Under the pieces are notes generated by a model, which was not told the DNA's origin, made no database searches, and was given only the letters and a program-made list of their open reading frames with translations. Position numbers and translations under genes: made by a program. From the NCBI RefSeq assembly GCF_011602485.2, contig NZ_CP050022.2, positions 62,001 through 126,000 of the forward strand: 64,000 nucleotides of DNA, given 5' to 3'. Source of the stretch: Bradyrhizobium sp. 1(2017) (GTDB lineage: Bacteria > Pseudomonadota > Alphaproteobacteria > Rhizobiales > Xanthobacteraceae). Shown here piece by piece: positions 17,646-27,162 of this stretch (position 1 is the stretch's first letter; each line of letters starts with the position of its first letter).

Positions 17646-18389
17646 ATGCACACGATCGTACTGGCCACCCAAAAGGGCGGCAGCGGCAAGAGCACGCTTG
17701 CCATCGGCCTCGCGCTGGTCGCCAGGCAGGCCGGCTTCACCGTTCGCCTGATCGAGACCGACCCGCAGGGCACCCTGTCCAACTGGCAGCGCCGCCGCGT
17801 CGCCGATGATCTCGTGGTCGAGCCGATCTATCACGCCGCCGACATCGAGCCTCGGCTGAAGATGCTGGCCGACAGCGGCCTCCAGCTTGCGATCGTGGAC
17901 ACCGCGGCCGGTCTCAGCGCGGCCACCACCGCGGCGATCCGTCATTCCGACCTTTGCCTGATCCCGGCCCGCCCGAGCGTCGCCGACATCGAGGCGACCG
18001 TCTCCACGCTCAGCGTCGCGCGCGCCTGGAAGCGGCCTTACAGCTTCGTGCTGAACCAGACGCCGATCCGCGGCCAGCGCATCGACAACGCCGCCAACAC
18101 CCTCGCCGAGGAAGCCGCACTCGATCTCTCGGACGTGCTCGCGCGCCCGCTGATCGCGATGCGCAACGACCATCAGGACTCGCTCGCGAACGGTCTTGCC
18201 GTGAGCGAATTCGCACCGAACGGCAAGTCGGCGGGCGAGATCCGCAGCCTCTGGCGCTGGATCGAGACCCGGCTCGAGCTCGAAGCCACGACGACCCATC
18301 TGCTGATCGATCAGGTCATCTCGGCTGCCGACGGCATGCTGCATGCGGGCACGGAGCTTTCGGACGAGACCACGACACTGGCGTCCTGA
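17646..18389 (+). CDS. orphan ParA family ATPase
   Basis: A 247-residue P-loop ATPase. MHTIVLATQKGGSGKSTLAIGLAL contains the deviant Walker A motif with the signature lysine (Lys10 in KGGSGKST). ETDPQGTLSNW is the Walker A' region and VDTAAGLS the Walker B region. No ParB, centromere-like repeats or replication gene is nearby, so it is not part of a plasmid partition operon here. Relatives position chromosomal or cell-surface machinery. The ATG at 17646 is chosen because the upstream frame has no homology; the 243-base gap to the divergent gene holds the promoters. Confidence 0.85.
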   Translation: MHTIVLATQKGGSGKSTLAIGLALVARQAGFTVRLIETDPQGTLSNWQRRRVADDLVVEPIYHAADIEPRLKMLADSGLQLAIVDTAAGLSAATTAAIRHSDLCLIPARPSVADIEATVSTLSVARAWKRPYSFVLNQTPIRGQRIDNAANTLAEEAALDLSDVLARPLIAMRNDHQDSLANGLAVSEFAPNGKSAGEIRSLWRWIETRLELEATTTHLLIDQVISAADGMLHAGTELSDETTTLAS

Positions 18390-18450
18390 GCGGGGCGATC
18401 GCTCAGGCCGCAGACAGGCTCCTCGCTATCCGGTGAACGAGCCCAAGCGA

Positions 18451-18496
18451 CGAAGCAATCCGGCCGCCAGCCCGGCCGGATTGCTTCGCGTTTTTC
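18451..18496 (+). terminator. rho-independent terminator after the ParA gene
   Basis: A 16-base perfect stem (CGAAGCAATCCGGCCG at 18451-18466, CGGCCGGATTGCTTCG at 18473-18488) with a 6-base loop is followed by CGTTTTT. It lies 62 bases after the ParA stop. Confidence 0.8.
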
Positions 18497-18502
18497 GATG
18501 AT

Positions 18503-18540
18503 GCCGTCGTGCCCAGGCTTGTCCCGGGCATGACGCCAGG
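18503..18540. repeat. dispersed palindrome, family B copy 3
   Basis: It reads GCCGTCGTGCCCAGGCTTG then TCCCGGGCATGACG, a diverged copy of the GTCATGGCCGGG...CCCGGCCATGAC element seen at 4911-4940 and 7628-7653. It lies between the ParA terminator and the convergent acetyltransferase gene. Confidence 0.55.
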
Positions 18541-18556
18541 GAGACATCCGTCGCGG

Positions 18557-19111
18557 TCACGCCTTGCCGCGCAGCCAGGCCTCCCGCCGCACGATCCATT
18601 TCTCGGATTTCGTCTGCCCGCCGTGATGGGCGAGTTCGATGAAGCCGACAAACTCCGCACCGGTCTTCTGCTTGACCCGGCGTGAGGCTTCGTTCGTGGC
18701 CGCATTGCAGACATGGAAGTGATCGAGGCCGAGCGTGAGGAAGACGAAATCGTTCACAGCCGCGATCGCTTCCGTCATCAGCCCGCGCCGCCAGTACGGC
18801 TCGGCGAGCCAGAAACCGCGATTTCCTTTCAGGCCTTCGGCACGGGGGCGCAGATCAATGGTTCCGATCGCTTCGCCATCACCACCCTTCAACACCAGCA
18901 CCCAGAAAAGGATTTCGTCACCGGCCGAGATCTTGTCGAGCTGCATCCTGACAAAGGTCTCCGCGCCGTCGGCGGGATACGGCCAGGGCACGACGGTGGA
19001 GAGATGCCGAATGATATTCCAATTGTCGAAATGCCGCTGGATCGCCGGCGCGTCGGATAGCGCCAGCGGACGCAGAATCAGCCGTTCGGTTTCAAGTCGC
19101 GGCGTCTGCAT
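18557..19111 (-). CDS. RimJ/RimL-type GNAT acetyltransferase
   Basis: A 184-residue GNAT protein. The start METERL-like segment TPRLETERLILRPLALSDA is typical of the RimJ/RimL branch. The acetyl-CoA region GFWLAEPYWRRGLMTEA and the NEASRRVKQKTGAEFVG segment are present. The branch acetylates protein N-terminal amines or small molecules. It begins 6 bases after the mutM stop on the same strand, so the two are likely cotranscribed, but no functional link to DNA repair follows from that. Confidence 0.83.
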   Translation of the reverse strand: MQTPRLETERLILRPLALSDAPAIQRHFDNWNIIRHLSTVVPWPYPADGAETFVRMQLDKISAGDEILFWVLVLKGGDGEAIGTIDLRPRAEGLKGNRGFWLAEPYWRRGLMTEAIAAVNDFVFLTLGLDHFHVCNAATNEASRRVKQKTGAEFVGFIELAHHGGQTKSEKWIVRREAWLRGKA

Positions 19112-19117
19112 GGGCTT

Positions 19118-20017
19118 CTATTTCTGACATTTCGGACACCAGAAGGTGGACCGTCCGTTCTGCGTGAATCGCTTCACGGTGCCGCCGCAGCCCGGGGTCG
19201 TGCACTTCTCGCCTTCGCGGTCATACACCTTGAACGAATGCTGGAAATAGCCGAGTTCGCCCGAGGTCTGGCGGTGGTCGCGCAGGCTGGAGCCGCCGGC
19301 CTTGATGGCATCGTTCAGCACGGTGTGGATGGCACTGACAAGTCGCTTCGCATGATCGGTCGGCTCGCCCCCGCCAACGCCCTTGCGGCCCTTGGTCGCG
19401 AGCGTCGCCGCGATCCGGCGCGGCGACAGATGCGAGCGGTGCAGCGCCTCGCAGACATAGATGTTGCCGAGCCCCGCCACCACGCGCTGGTCGAGCAGCG
19501 CGGCCTTCAGGCTTGTGGTCTTGCCTTCGCAGGACCGGGCCAGCATCGCGGCATCGAACTCGTTGCCGAGCGGCTCCGGGCCGAGCCCGCGCAGCAGCGG
19601 TTCGTCATCGAGCGCGTTCCGCGCGATCACCTTCATGTAACCGAAGCGGCGCGGATCGTTGAAGACGATGTCGGCGCCGGAGGACATCCGAAACAGCACA
19701 TGGTCGTGCGCGGAATCCTTGCCCTTCGGATAATGAAACTCGCCGGGCTGCGCGTCGTTGTCCGGCTTGATGACGCGGAACGAGCCCGACATGCCCAGAT
19801 GCATCAGCAGCACGTCGCCGGAGGCGAGATCGGCCATGAGATATTTTGCGCGGCGGCCGAGCCCGGTGACGACCTGCCCCTTGAGCCGCGCCACGAAGTC
19901 CGGCTGGAACGGAAAGCGCAAATCTGGCCGGCGGGCCTCCGCAACGAGGATTTTCGCACCCTCCATGACGGGCTGAAGGCCGCGGCGGACAGTCTCGACT
20001 TCGGGCAATTCGGGCAT
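19118..20017 (-). CDS. mutM: formamidopyrimidine-DNA glycosylase
   Basis: A 299-residue bifunctional glycosylase/AP lyase that removes 8-oxoguanine and formamidopyrimidines from [17 protein letters not shown] is the catalytic N-terminus, with Pro2 and Glu3. The C-terminal zinc finger is CTTPGC followed by WCPKC, a four-cysteine site with C-x4-C spacing in the first half. The H2TH region precedes it ([18 protein letters not shown]). It is about 25-30 residues longer than the E. coli enzyme because of an insertion near residue 220. It is divergent from ubiE. Confidence 0.95.
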   Translation of the reverse strand: MPELPEVETVRRGLQPVMEGAKILVAEARRPDLRFPFQPDFVARLKGQVVTGLGRRAKYLMADLASGDVLLMHLGMSGSFRVIKPDNDAQPGEFHYPKGKDSAHDHVLFRMSSGADIVFNDPRRFGYMKVIARNALDDEPLLRGLGPEPLGNEFDAAMLARSCEGKTTSLKAALLDQRVVAGLGNIYVCEALHRSHLSPRRIAATLATKGRKGVGGGEPTDHAKRLVSAIHTVLNDAIKAGGSSLRDHRQTSGELGYFQHSFKVYDREGEKCTTPGCGGTVKRFTQNGRSTFWCPKCQK

Positions 20018-20098
20018 GGTCAGGCATTCACCTTATGAAGGCGGTGTGATAGCGCCATTGCGGCGGGCGCGCTATGGTCCGCCTCGTGGAGTAGAGTA

Positions 20099-20860
20099 AT
20101 GGATCGGCCGGGCGAAACCACGCATTTTGGCTTCAGGGACGTTCCCCTGGGCGACAAGCAGACGCTGGTGAACGATGTGTTTCACAGCGTGGCCTCGCGC
20201 TATGATTTGATGAACGATTTGATGTCCGGAGGCCTGCACCGGGTCTGGAAGGACATCATGATCAACGCGCTCGACCCGCCGAGGAGCGACCGGCCCTTCG
20301 CGCTGCTCGACGTGGCCGGCGGCACCGGCGACATCTCGTTCCGCGCCGCCAAGGCGGCCGGCCCCGGCTTCCATGCCACCGTCTGCGACATCAATTCCGA
20401 CATGCTCGCCGTCGGCCGCGAGCGCGCGATCAAGCGTCATCTCGACACCCAGGTCGATTTCGTCGAAGGCAATGCCGAGGCGCTGGCCTTCGCCGACCGC
20501 AGCTTCGACGCCTATACGATCGCTTTCGGCATCCGCAACGTGCCGCAGATCGACCTTGCGCTACGCGAGGCCTATCGCGTGCTGAGGCCCGGCAGCCGCT
20601 TCCTCTGCCTGGAATTCTCCACCGTCGAGATGCCCGGGCTCGATCGCCTCTATGACCTGTTCTCGTTCAAGGTGATCCCGCCGCTCGGCCGCCTGGTCAC
20701 AGGCGACGCCGAATCGTACCAATATCTGGTCGAATCGATCCGCAAGTTTCCGAAGCCGGCCGCCTTCGCCGACATGATCCGCGACGCCGGCTTTTCCCGC
20801 GTCAGCTGGCAGGCCCTCTCCGGCGGCATCGTCGCACTGCATTCAGGCTGGCGTTTGTGA
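20099..20860 (+). CDS. ubiE: ubiquinone biosynthesis C-methyltransferase UbiE
   Basis: A 253-residue SAM-dependent methyltransferase for the C-methylation step in ubiquinone synthesis. The family start [28 protein letters not shown], read in pieces, and the SAM motif [10 protein letters not shown] are clear, as is [20 protein letters not shown] further on. It is first of the run ubiE-ubiB-coaBC-dut. The stop overlaps a GTG start of ubiB (GTGA). Confidence 0.94.
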   Translation: MDRPGETTHFGFRDVPLGDKQTLVNDVFHSVASRYDLMNDLMSGGLHRVWKDIMINALDPPRSDRPFALLDVAGGTGDISFRAAKAAGPGFHATVCDINSDMLAVGRERAIKRHLDTQVDFVEGNAEALAFADRSFDAYTIAFGIRNVPQIDLALREAYRVLRPGSRFLCLEFSTVEMPGLDRLYDLFSFKVIPPLGRLVTGDAESYQYLVESIRKFPKPAAFADMIRDAGFSRVSWQALSGGIVALHSGWRL

Positions 20861-22431
20861 TTTCTGGCATCACCCACATGACGCGCCTGATCCGCGCCGC
20901 GTTCGTCTTTGCGCGCGAGGGCGTGTTCGGCTCGGTCGATCCGAGCCTGGTGCCGCCGCCCGGGCAGCTCGCGCTGAAGCTGGCGCGCATCATTGAGCGC
21001 CGCGGGGTCAAGCATGGACCGCGGATATCGCGTGCGCTGACGCGGATGGGCCCGGCCTATCTCAAGCTCGGGCAATTCCTGGCAACGCGCCCCGACGTCG
21101 TCGGCGTCATCATGGCCCGCGACCTGGAAAGCCTGCAGGACCGCCTGCCGCCGTTCTCGCAAGCCGAGGCGGAAGCTGCCATCACGACGTCGCTGGAACG
21201 GCCGCTGACGGATGTGTTTGCGAGCTTTGGGCCGCCGGTCGCGGCCGCCTCGATCGCGCAGGTGCATCGCGGCGAGGTGCTGCGCGACGGCATCCGCAAA
21301 TCGGTCGCGATCAAGGTGCTCAGGCCCAACGTCGCCACGCGCTTCCGCCGCGACCTCTCCGATTTCTTCTTCGTCGCGCACAAGGCCGAGGCCTATTCGT
21401 CCGAGGCGCGGCGCCTGCGCCTGATCGAGGTCATCAACACCATGTCGCGCTCGGTCGCGATGGAGATGGACCTGCGGCTGGAGGCTGCGGCGCTGTCGGA
21501 GATGGCGGAGAACACGCAAGGCGATCCTGATTTCCGCGTACCTGCTGTCGACTGGGACCGCACCACGCACAACGTCTTGACGATGGAGTGGATCGACGGC
21601 ATCGCGCTCAACGACCACAAGCGTCTCGAAGAGGCCCAGGTCGATCTGCCCGATCTCGGCCGCAAGGTGATCCAGAGCTTCCTGCGGCACGCGCTGCGCG
21701 ACGGCTTCTTCCACGCCGACATGCATCCAGGCAATCTGTTCCTGGACGATGCCGGCCGCCTGGTCGCGGTCGATTTCGGCATCATGGGCCGGCTCGGCAT
21801 GAAGGAGCGGCGCTTCCTCGCGGAAATCCTGCTCGGCTTCATCACCCGCGACTATCGCCGCGTCGCCGAGGTGCATTTCGAGGCAGGCTATGTGCCCGCG
21901 CACCATTCGGTCGAGAATTTCGCGCAAGCGATCCGCGCCATCGGCGAGCCGATCCACAACCGCACCGCCGAGGAGATCTCGATGGCGCGGCTGCTGACGC
22001 TGCTGCTCGAGGTCACCGGCCTGTTCGACATGACGACGCGGCCGGAGCTGATCCTGCTGCAGAAGACCATGGTGGTGGTCGAGGGCGTGGCGCGCGGCTT
22101 CGATCCCAAGCTCGACATCTGGAAGATCGCCGACCCCGTGGTGCGCGAATGGATCGAGCGCAACCTCGGCCCGATCGGCCGGGTGCAGGGCGCGCTCGCT
22201 GGGACCGGGGACATCGCGCGGGTGCTGATGCGCCTGCCGGAGATCGCCGAGCGATCGGTGAAGGTGCTCGAGCAGCTCGAGACCATGACGCGGGAGGGCC
22301 TCAGGCTGTCGCCCGAGAGCATCGCGGCCATGGGACGCAGCGAGGGCCGCAAGAACCGCTGGCGCACCGTGGCGCTCTGGATCATCGCCGCGACCTTCAT
22401 CGGAATCCTGATCGCCGTCCGGAATCTATGA
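20857..22431 (+). CDS. ubiB: ubiquinone biosynthesis accessory protein kinase-like UbiB
   Basis: A 524-residue member of the atypical UbiB/ADCK kinase-like family, needed for aerobic ubiquinone production. The KxGQ signature is in [14 protein letters not shown], the A-rich loop in [14 protein letters not shown], and the catalytic and metal sites in [14 protein letters not shown] and VAVDFGIMG. One C-terminal membrane segment ([17 protein letters not shown]) anchors it in the inner membrane. Translation could start at the GTG overlapping ubiE (20857) or at the ATG at 20878. Its stop codon is part of the first palindrome upstream of coaBC. Confidence 0.94.
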   Translation: MISGITHMTRLIRAAFVFAREGVFGSVDPSLVPPPGQLALKLARIIERRGVKHGPRISRALTRMGPAYLKLGQFLATRPDVVGVIMARDLESLQDRLPPFSQAEAEAAITTSLERPLTDVFASFGPPVAAASIAQVHRGEVLRDGIRKSVAIKVLRPNVATRFRRDLSDFFFVAHKAEAYSSEARRLRLIEVINTMSRSVAMEMDLRLEAAALSEMAENTQGDPDFRVPAVDWDRTTHNVLTMEWIDGIALNDHKRLEEAQVDLPDLGRKVIQSFLRHALRDGFFHADMHPGNLFLDDAGRLVAVDFGIMGRLGMKERRFLAEILLGFITRDYRRVAEVHFEAGYVPAHHSVENFAQAIRAIGEPIHNRTAEEISMARLLTLLLEVTGLFDMTTRPELILLQKTMVVVEGVARGFDPKLDIWKIADPVVREWIERNLGPIGRVQGALAGTGDIARVLMRLPEIAERSVKVLEQLETMTREGLRLSPESIAAMGRSEGRKNRWRTVALWIIAATFIGILIAVRNL

Positions 22432-22445
22432 TTGCAGTGCAATCA
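22429..22445. promoter_or_regulatory. palindrome 1 between ubiB and coaBC
   Basis: TGATTGCAGTGCAATCA is a perfect odd palindrome with 8-base arms around a central G. Its first three bases are the ubiB stop codon. Its outer TGAT...ATCA, separated by 9 bases, is shared with the palindrome at 22452-22468; the two centres are 23 bases apart. Together they fill most of the short gap before coaBC, whose product carries a putative ribbon-helix-helix DNA-binding domain. Confidence 0.65.
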
Positions 22446-22451
22446 CGCGAG

Positions 22452-22468
22452 TGATAGCATCGCTATCA
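22452..22468. promoter_or_regulatory. palindrome 2 between ubiB and coaBC
   Basis: TGATAGCATCGCTATCA has 7-base arms (TGATAGC/GCTATCA) around ATC. The half-site TGATAGC/GCTATCA resembles the TGCTATCA half-sites that I recall for the FitA antitoxin. FitA is the family the fused N-terminal domain of CoaBC resembles. The site ends 20 bases before the coaBC ATG, so binding here would cover the ribosome-binding or promoter region. Confidence 0.65.
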
Positions 22469-22488
22469 TTCCGTGCTGGAGGGGCGTC

Positions 22489-23940
22489 ATGGCAAGCCTG
22501 ACCATCCGCAAGCTCGACGACGCCGTCAAAACCTATTTGCGGCTGCGCTCGGCCAAGAATCACAGGTCGGTCGAGGAAGAGGTCCGGGTCATCCTGAGGG
22601 AGCTGATCGAGGGCCGCGAGGAGCCGCTGACGCCGTTTGCGGTGCCACCGGCAGCCTCCGCCGTCCCCTTGCCGCAGCGCACCGGCGCCCTCCCGGAGGC
22701 CAGCGTCACCCTGATCATCGGCGGCGGGATCGCCGCCTATAAATCGCTCGACCTGATCCGCCGGCTCAAGGAGCGCCGCATCGAGGTCCGCTGCGTGCTG
22801 ACCAAGGCGGCGCAGCAATTCGTCACGCCGCTGGCCGTGAGCGCGCTGTCGCATGAGCGCGTCTACACCGACCTGTTCGACCCCCAGAGCGAGTTCGATG
22901 CCGGCCATATTCGCCTCGCGCGCGACTGCGACCTGATCGTGGTGGCGCCGGCGACGGCCGATCTGATGGCCAAGATGGCGAACGGCCTTGCCGACGATCT
23001 CGCCAGCGCCATCCTGCTCGCCTCCAACCGCAAGGTGCTGTTGGCGCCGGCGATGAACCCCCTGATGTGGACCAACGCGGCGACGCGCCGCAACATCAGT
23101 GTGCTCCAGCGCGACGGCGCGGTGCTGATCGGACCGAACACCGGCGAGATGGCCGAAGCCGGCGAAGCCGGGACCGGCCGCATGTCCGAAGCCATCGAGA
23201 TCGCCAATGCCGCCGAGCGGCTGCTACGGCCGCCGGTACCCAAGCCGCTCGCCGGCAAGCGCGTGCTGATCACCGCCGGCCCAACCCACGAGCCGATCGA
23301 TCCGGTGCGCTACATCGCCAATCGCTCCTCCGGCAAGCAGGGTTTCGCCATCGCCGCCGCCGCGCAAGCGGCGGGCGCCGAGGTGATCCTGGTCAGCGGC
23401 CCCGTCGATCTCGACGATCCCCAGGGCGTGACGGTGAAGCATGTCGAATCGGCGCGGCAGATGCTGGAGCAGGTGCACGCCGCGCTTCCGGCCGACATCG
23501 CGATCTTCGCCGCCGCCGTCGCCGACTGGCGCGTTGCCAATGAGGGCGAGCAGAAGCTGAAGAAGACCTCGGCCGGCATGCCGCCGCTTCAACTGGTTGA
23601 AAACCCCGACATTCTCGCCACGATCTCCAAGCTGACCGACAAGCGTCCGCCGCTGGTGATCGGCTTTGCCGCCGAGACCGAGCACCTGATCGACAACGCC
23701 AAGTCAAAGCTCGCGCGCAAGGGCTGCGACTGGATCGTCGCCAACGACGTCTCGCCCGCCACCGGCGTGATGGGCGGCGACCGCAACACGGTCCACCTCA
23801 TCAGCCGCAAGAATGGCGAGAAGGATGGCGAGATCGCAGTTGATTCCTGGCCGGTGATGACCAAGGAACAGGTCGCCATCGAACTGGTCGCGCATGTCGC
23901 CAAGGGCGTGACCGACAAATCCCGGGAGCCGGTATCTTGA
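22489..23940 (+). CDS. coaBC: CoaBC with N-terminal ribbon-helix-helix domain
   Basis: A 483-residue fusion; the E. coli enzyme has about 406. Residues 71-250 are the flavin decarboxylase CoaC (GGGIAAYK, active-site His140 in AGHIRLA, Asn190 in APAMNPLMW). Residues 252-483 are the ligase CoaB ([20 protein letters not shown]). They convert 4'-phosphopantothenate to phosphopantetheine. The CoaC clamp reads [14 protein letters not shown] without the cysteine of E. coli. Residues 1-45 ([20 protein letters not shown]..., then [18 protein letters not shown]) match the FitA/VapB ribbon-helix-helix pattern: a basic strand and two helices. A Pro/Ala linker follows. The ATG at 22489 follows GGAGG. Two palindromes lie directly upstream. 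Dut overlaps the stop. Confidence 0.9.
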   Translation: MASLTIRKLDDAVKTYLRLRSAKNHRSVEEEVRVILRELIEGREEPLTPFAVPPAASAVPLPQRTGALPEASVTLIIGGGIAAYKSLDLIRRLKERRIEVRCVLTKAAQQFVTPLAVSALSHERVYTDLFDPQSEFDAGHIRLARDCDLIVVAPATADLMAKMANGLADDLASAILLASNRKVLLAPAMNPLMWTNAATRRNISVLQRDGAVLIGPNTGEMAEAGEAGTGRMSEAIEIANAAERLLRPPVPKPLAGKRVLITAGPTHEPIDPVRYIANRSSGKQGFAIAAAAQAAGAEVILVSGPVDLDDPQGVTVKHVESARQMLEQVHAALPADIAIFAAAVADWRVANEGEQKLKKTSAGMPPLQLVENPDILATISKLTDKRPPLVIGFAAETEHLIDNAKSKLARKGCDWIVANDVSPATGVMGGDRNTVHLISRKNGEKDGEIAVDSWPVMTKEQVAIELVAHVAKGVTDKSREPVS

Positions 23941-24395
23941 GCACCAAAGTCACGGTGGAACTGCAACGCTTCGCGCATGCCGACGGCCTGCCGCTCCCGG
24001 CCTATCAGACCGCCGAGGCCGCCGGCCTCGACCTGATGGCTGCGGTGCCACAAGACGAGCCGCTGACGCTCGCGCCCGGCCAACACGCACTGGTGCCGAC
24101 CGGCCTCGCGATCGCCTTGCCACCCGGGCACGAGGCCCAGGTTCGGCCGCGCTCGGGGCTTGCGGCCAAGCACGGCGTCACCGTGCTAAACTCGCCCGGC
24201 ACGATCGATGCGGACTACCGCGGCGAGATCAAGGTGATCCTGATCAATCACGGCCAGGCACCCTTCGTGATCAAGCGCGGCGAGCGCATCGCCCAGATGG
24301 TGATCGCCCCCGTGGTGCAGGCCGCGCTGGTTCCCGTCGCCACCCTGTCGACAACCGATCGCGGCGCCGGCGGCTTCGGCTCGACCGGCCGCTAG
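23937..24395 (+). CDS. dut: deoxyuridine 5'-triphosphate nucleotidohydrolase
   Basis: A 152-residue trimeric dUTPase that hydrolyses dUTP to dUMP, keeping uracil out of DNA. All five motifs can be seen, among them [46 protein letters not shown] and the C-terminal [10 protein letters not shown] that closes over the active site. It starts with TTG, overlapping the coaBC stop (TTGA), so it is translationally coupled. The coaBC-dut order is common in proteobacteria. Confidence 0.95.
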   Translation: MSTKVTVELQRFAHADGLPLPAYQTAEAAGLDLMAAVPQDEPLTLAPGQHALVPTGLAIALPPGHEAQVRPRSGLAAKHGVTVLNSPGTIDADYRGEIKVILINHGQAPFVIKRGERIAQMVIAPVVQAALVPVATLSTTDRGAGGFGSTGR

Positions 24396-24657
24396 CTGAG
24401 CTTGCGCGTTGGCTTCGCCTCTCCCGCTTGCGGGGGAGGGAGGGCAAGCGATACGCGTCACACGTTAAATCACGGCAATTCCAGCCGAATCACCCGCAGA
24501 ATTACGCGAGCCGGGAACTGCGCCCGGCATTTTTAGGGGGCCGCCTTTGCGTTCACGATCTGGACTCTTACCGCCGGAGTCGCGGTGAGGGTATTGTCGT
24601 TTGATTCGCGCGCGACGGGGGTCGCCGTGCGCAAATCTGTGCGATCTTGGGGCAACT

Positions 24658-27162
24658 ATGTCAGGCGTGATCGTGTCGATGCGTCGGACGCTGCTGTCGT
24701 GCACATCGTTGGCGCGCAACGGCTTGTTGGGAGGCGCTTTCGCGGCGCTGCTGCCGGCTGCGCCGGCTGAAGCCGCCGACCTCGTCGACACTCTCTCCAT
24801 CATGCTGGATTTCAACCGGCAGGAACTCGCGGTGGTCGCCACCGCGCTGGCGCTGCTCGGCTTCTCGGTGATGGCCGCGATCCTTTTGATGCGCACGCGG
24901 GTGCGCACGGCGAAGAGCGAGGCGCGGCTGCGCGCGCGAATCGGGGAACTGCAGCTCCAAGCCGATCGCTTCGGGGCGCTGCTGTTCGCCGAGCCGCAGA
25001 TCCTGATCTCCTGGCCGGCCGGCGACAACCGCGCCCAGATTTCCGGCGACATCTCGATGGTGCTGCCGCGCGATTCCTCGCCGCAGCGGGTGCTTGCATT
25101 CGGAGCCTGGCTGCCGCCGGAACCGGCGCTTCAGATGGATCATGCGGTCGACGCGCTGCGCGAGCGCGGCGACGGGTTCCAGCTCACGCTGACAACCGCG
25201 CATGGCCATACGCTCGAAGCCATCGGCCGCGCCATCGGCGGCCAGGCCATTGTCAGGATTCGCGAGCTCTCGGGCCTCCGGCGCGATCTGGCCGAGACCA
25301 ATCTGCGCTACAAGGCGCTCGCCGACGAGACCGAGATGCTACGCGGCTTCGCCGCCGCCGCACCCTGGCCGATCTGGGCCAAGGGCGAGAACGGTGCGCT
25401 GACCTACGCCAATCCGGCCTATGTCCGCGCGACCGAGGCGGCCAGTATCACCGACGCCCAGCAGCGCAAGCTCGAGCTGCTCGACAGCGCCGATCGCACT
25501 GCGATGGAGCGGGGCCTGAAGGACGCTGCCCATTTCAATTCGCGCCTGCCGATCGTGATCGGCGGCGAGCGGCGCATCTACGACGTACGCGCGGTCAATG
25601 TCGGCAGCGGCAGCGTCGGCGTCGCCATCGATGCCAGTGAAGCGGCGGCGCTCAGCTCGGCCCTTATCCGCATGGCGGAGGCGCATCGCCGCACGCTGGA
25701 CCAGCTCTCCTCCGGTGTTGCCGTGTTCGACGGCCAGCGCCGCCTCGCCTTCTACAACGATTCCTATCGCCGGCTGTGGGACCTCGACCGCAGCTTCCTC
25801 GACGCCAACCCCGATGATTCCAGCGTGCTCGACCAGCTTCGCGCCGCGCGCAAGCTGCCGGAGCAGCCGGATTTCCGCGCCTGGAAGGCCAAGCTGCACG
25901 AGGCCTATCGCGCGGTCGAGGCCGCCAAGGACACCTGGTACCTGCCCGACGGCCGCGCGCTCTCGGTCGTCACCACGCCGAACCCCGAAGGCGGCGTCAC
26001 CTATCTGTTCGACGACGTCACCGAAAGCCTCGAGCTGGCCCGCCGCTTCGACGGCATGATCCGGGTGCAGCGCGAGACGCTGGACAGTCTCGCCGAGGGC
26101 GTCGCGGTGTTCGGCAGCAATGGCAAGGCGCAACTGTTCAACCCGGCCTTCGTGCGGATGTGGAAGCTGTCCGCCGACGCCATGCGCGACGAGCCGCACA
26201 TCCAGACCGTCGAAGGCTGGTGCCACCAGCTGTTCGACGATCCCGTGGTGTGGCGTCAGATCCGCGAGGCCGTCACCTCGATCGAGAGCCGTGCCGACGT
26301 GCCGCTCAAGATCGAGCGCAAGGACGGCAGCGTGCTCGACGGCATGATCCGCCCGCTGCACGACGGCGCGACCATGCTGACGTTCCAGGACATCACCGAC
26401 ACCGAGAATGTCGAGCGCGCGCTGCGCGAGCGCAACGAGGCGCTGGAGACCGCCGACCAGATGAAGGTGGATTTCGTCCACCACGTCTCCTACGAGCTGC
26501 GCTCGCCGCTCACCACCATCATCGGCTTCGCGCATTTCCTCAGCGATCCCTCGACCGGGCCGCTGACGCCGAAGCAGGCCGAATATCTCGACTACGTCAC
26601 CAAATCGACCAACGCGCTGCTGGCGCTCACCAACAACATCCTCGATCTCGCCACCATCGACGCCGGCGCGATGAAGCTGGAACTCGGCCCGGTCGACGTC
26701 AGCAAGACCATCGAGCTCGCCGCCGAGGGCATCCAGGACCGCCTCGCCACCGACCGTATCCGCCTCAAGGTCGAGATCGCGCCCGATGTCGGCAGCTTCG
26801 TCGGCGACGAGAAGCGCGTGGTGCAGGTGCTCTATAACCTCCTCGCCAACGCCGTCGGGTTTTCTCCACAGGAATCCACCGTCGGCATCAGCGCGCGGCG
26901 CACCGAACGCAGCGTGGTCTTCACCGTGACAGATTCGGGACCTGGAATACCTGCCGACATGAAGGACAAGGTGTTCAACTGGTTCGAAAGCCGCTCGCAG
27001 GGCTCGCGTCACCGCGGCGCCGGGCTCGGCCTGTCGCTGGTGCGCTCCTTCGTCGAGCTGCATGGCGGCAAGGTGCGGGTGGATTCGATCGTCGGCCGGG
27101 GCACGGTCGTGATCTGCGATTTCCCGACCGACCGGGCGGCGCATCGCGACGCCGCCGAATGA
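24658..27162 (+). CDS. divL: DivL-type sensor kinase homologue with tyrosine H-box
   Basis: An 834-residue membrane protein with an N-terminal signal/transmembrane region (hydrophobic segments near residues 20-35 and 55-75), several PAS-like segments (around 220-330, 345-460 and 480-590) and a C-terminal kinase core. The H-box reads VHHVSYELRSPLTTIIGF, with Tyr612 in place of the phospho-accepting His. This is the hallmark of DivL, the cell-cycle protein that modulates CckA in Caulobacter. The ATP-binding domain is present (NLLANAVGFSP, DSGPGIP, GAGLGLSLVRSFVELHGG). The tsaE-amgK gene overlaps its stop by 4 bases. The ATG at 24658 is preferred over an upstream TTG. Confidence 0.88.
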   Translation: MSGVIVSMRRTLLSCTSLARNGLLGGAFAALLPAAPAEAADLVDTLSIMLDFNRQELAVVATALALLGFSVMAAILLMRTRVRTAKSEARLRARIGELQLQADRFGALLFAEPQILISWPAGDNRAQISGDISMVLPRDSSPQRVLAFGAWLPPEPALQMDHAVDALRERGDGFQLTLTTAHGHTLEAIGRAIGGQAIVRIRELSGLRRDLAETNLRYKALADETEMLRGFAAAAPWPIWAKGENGALTYANPAYVRATEAASITDAQQRKLELLDSADRTAMERGLKDAAHFNSRLPIVIGGERRIYDVRAVNVGSGSVGVAIDASEAAALSSALIRMAEAHRRTLDQLSSGVAVFDGQRRLAFYNDSYRRLWDLDRSFLDANPDDSSVLDQLRAARKLPEQPDFRAWKAKLHEAYRAVEAAKDTWYLPDGRALSVVTTPNPEGGVTYLFDDVTESLELARRFDGMIRVQRETLDSLAEGVAVFGSNGKAQLFNPAFVRMWKLSADAMRDEPHIQTVEGWCHQLFDDPVVWRQIREAVTSIESRADVPLKIERKDGSVLDGMIRPLHDGATMLTFQDITDTENVERALRERNEALETADQMKVDFVHHVSYELRSPLTTIIGFAHFLSDPSTGPLTPKQAEYLDYVTKSTNALLALTNNILDLATIDAGAMKLELGPVDVSKTIELAAEGIQDRLATDRIRLKVEIAPDVGSFVGDEKRVVQVLYNLLANAVGFSPQESTVGISARRTERSVVFTVTDSGPGIPADMKDKVFNWFESRSQGSRHRGAGLGLSLVRSFVELHGGKVRVDSIVGRGTVVICDFPTDRAAHRDAAE

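Noticed and set aside
22489..22700. A separate antitoxin gene ending before coaBC
   Set aside because: The frame is continuous into CoaC with no stop and no internal ribosome-binding site. No toxin (PIN) gene is adjacent, so a fusion is the better reading.
25339..27144. A 601-codon open frame on the minus strand opposite divL
   Set aside because: Shadow of divL; no motif and no ribosome-binding site.
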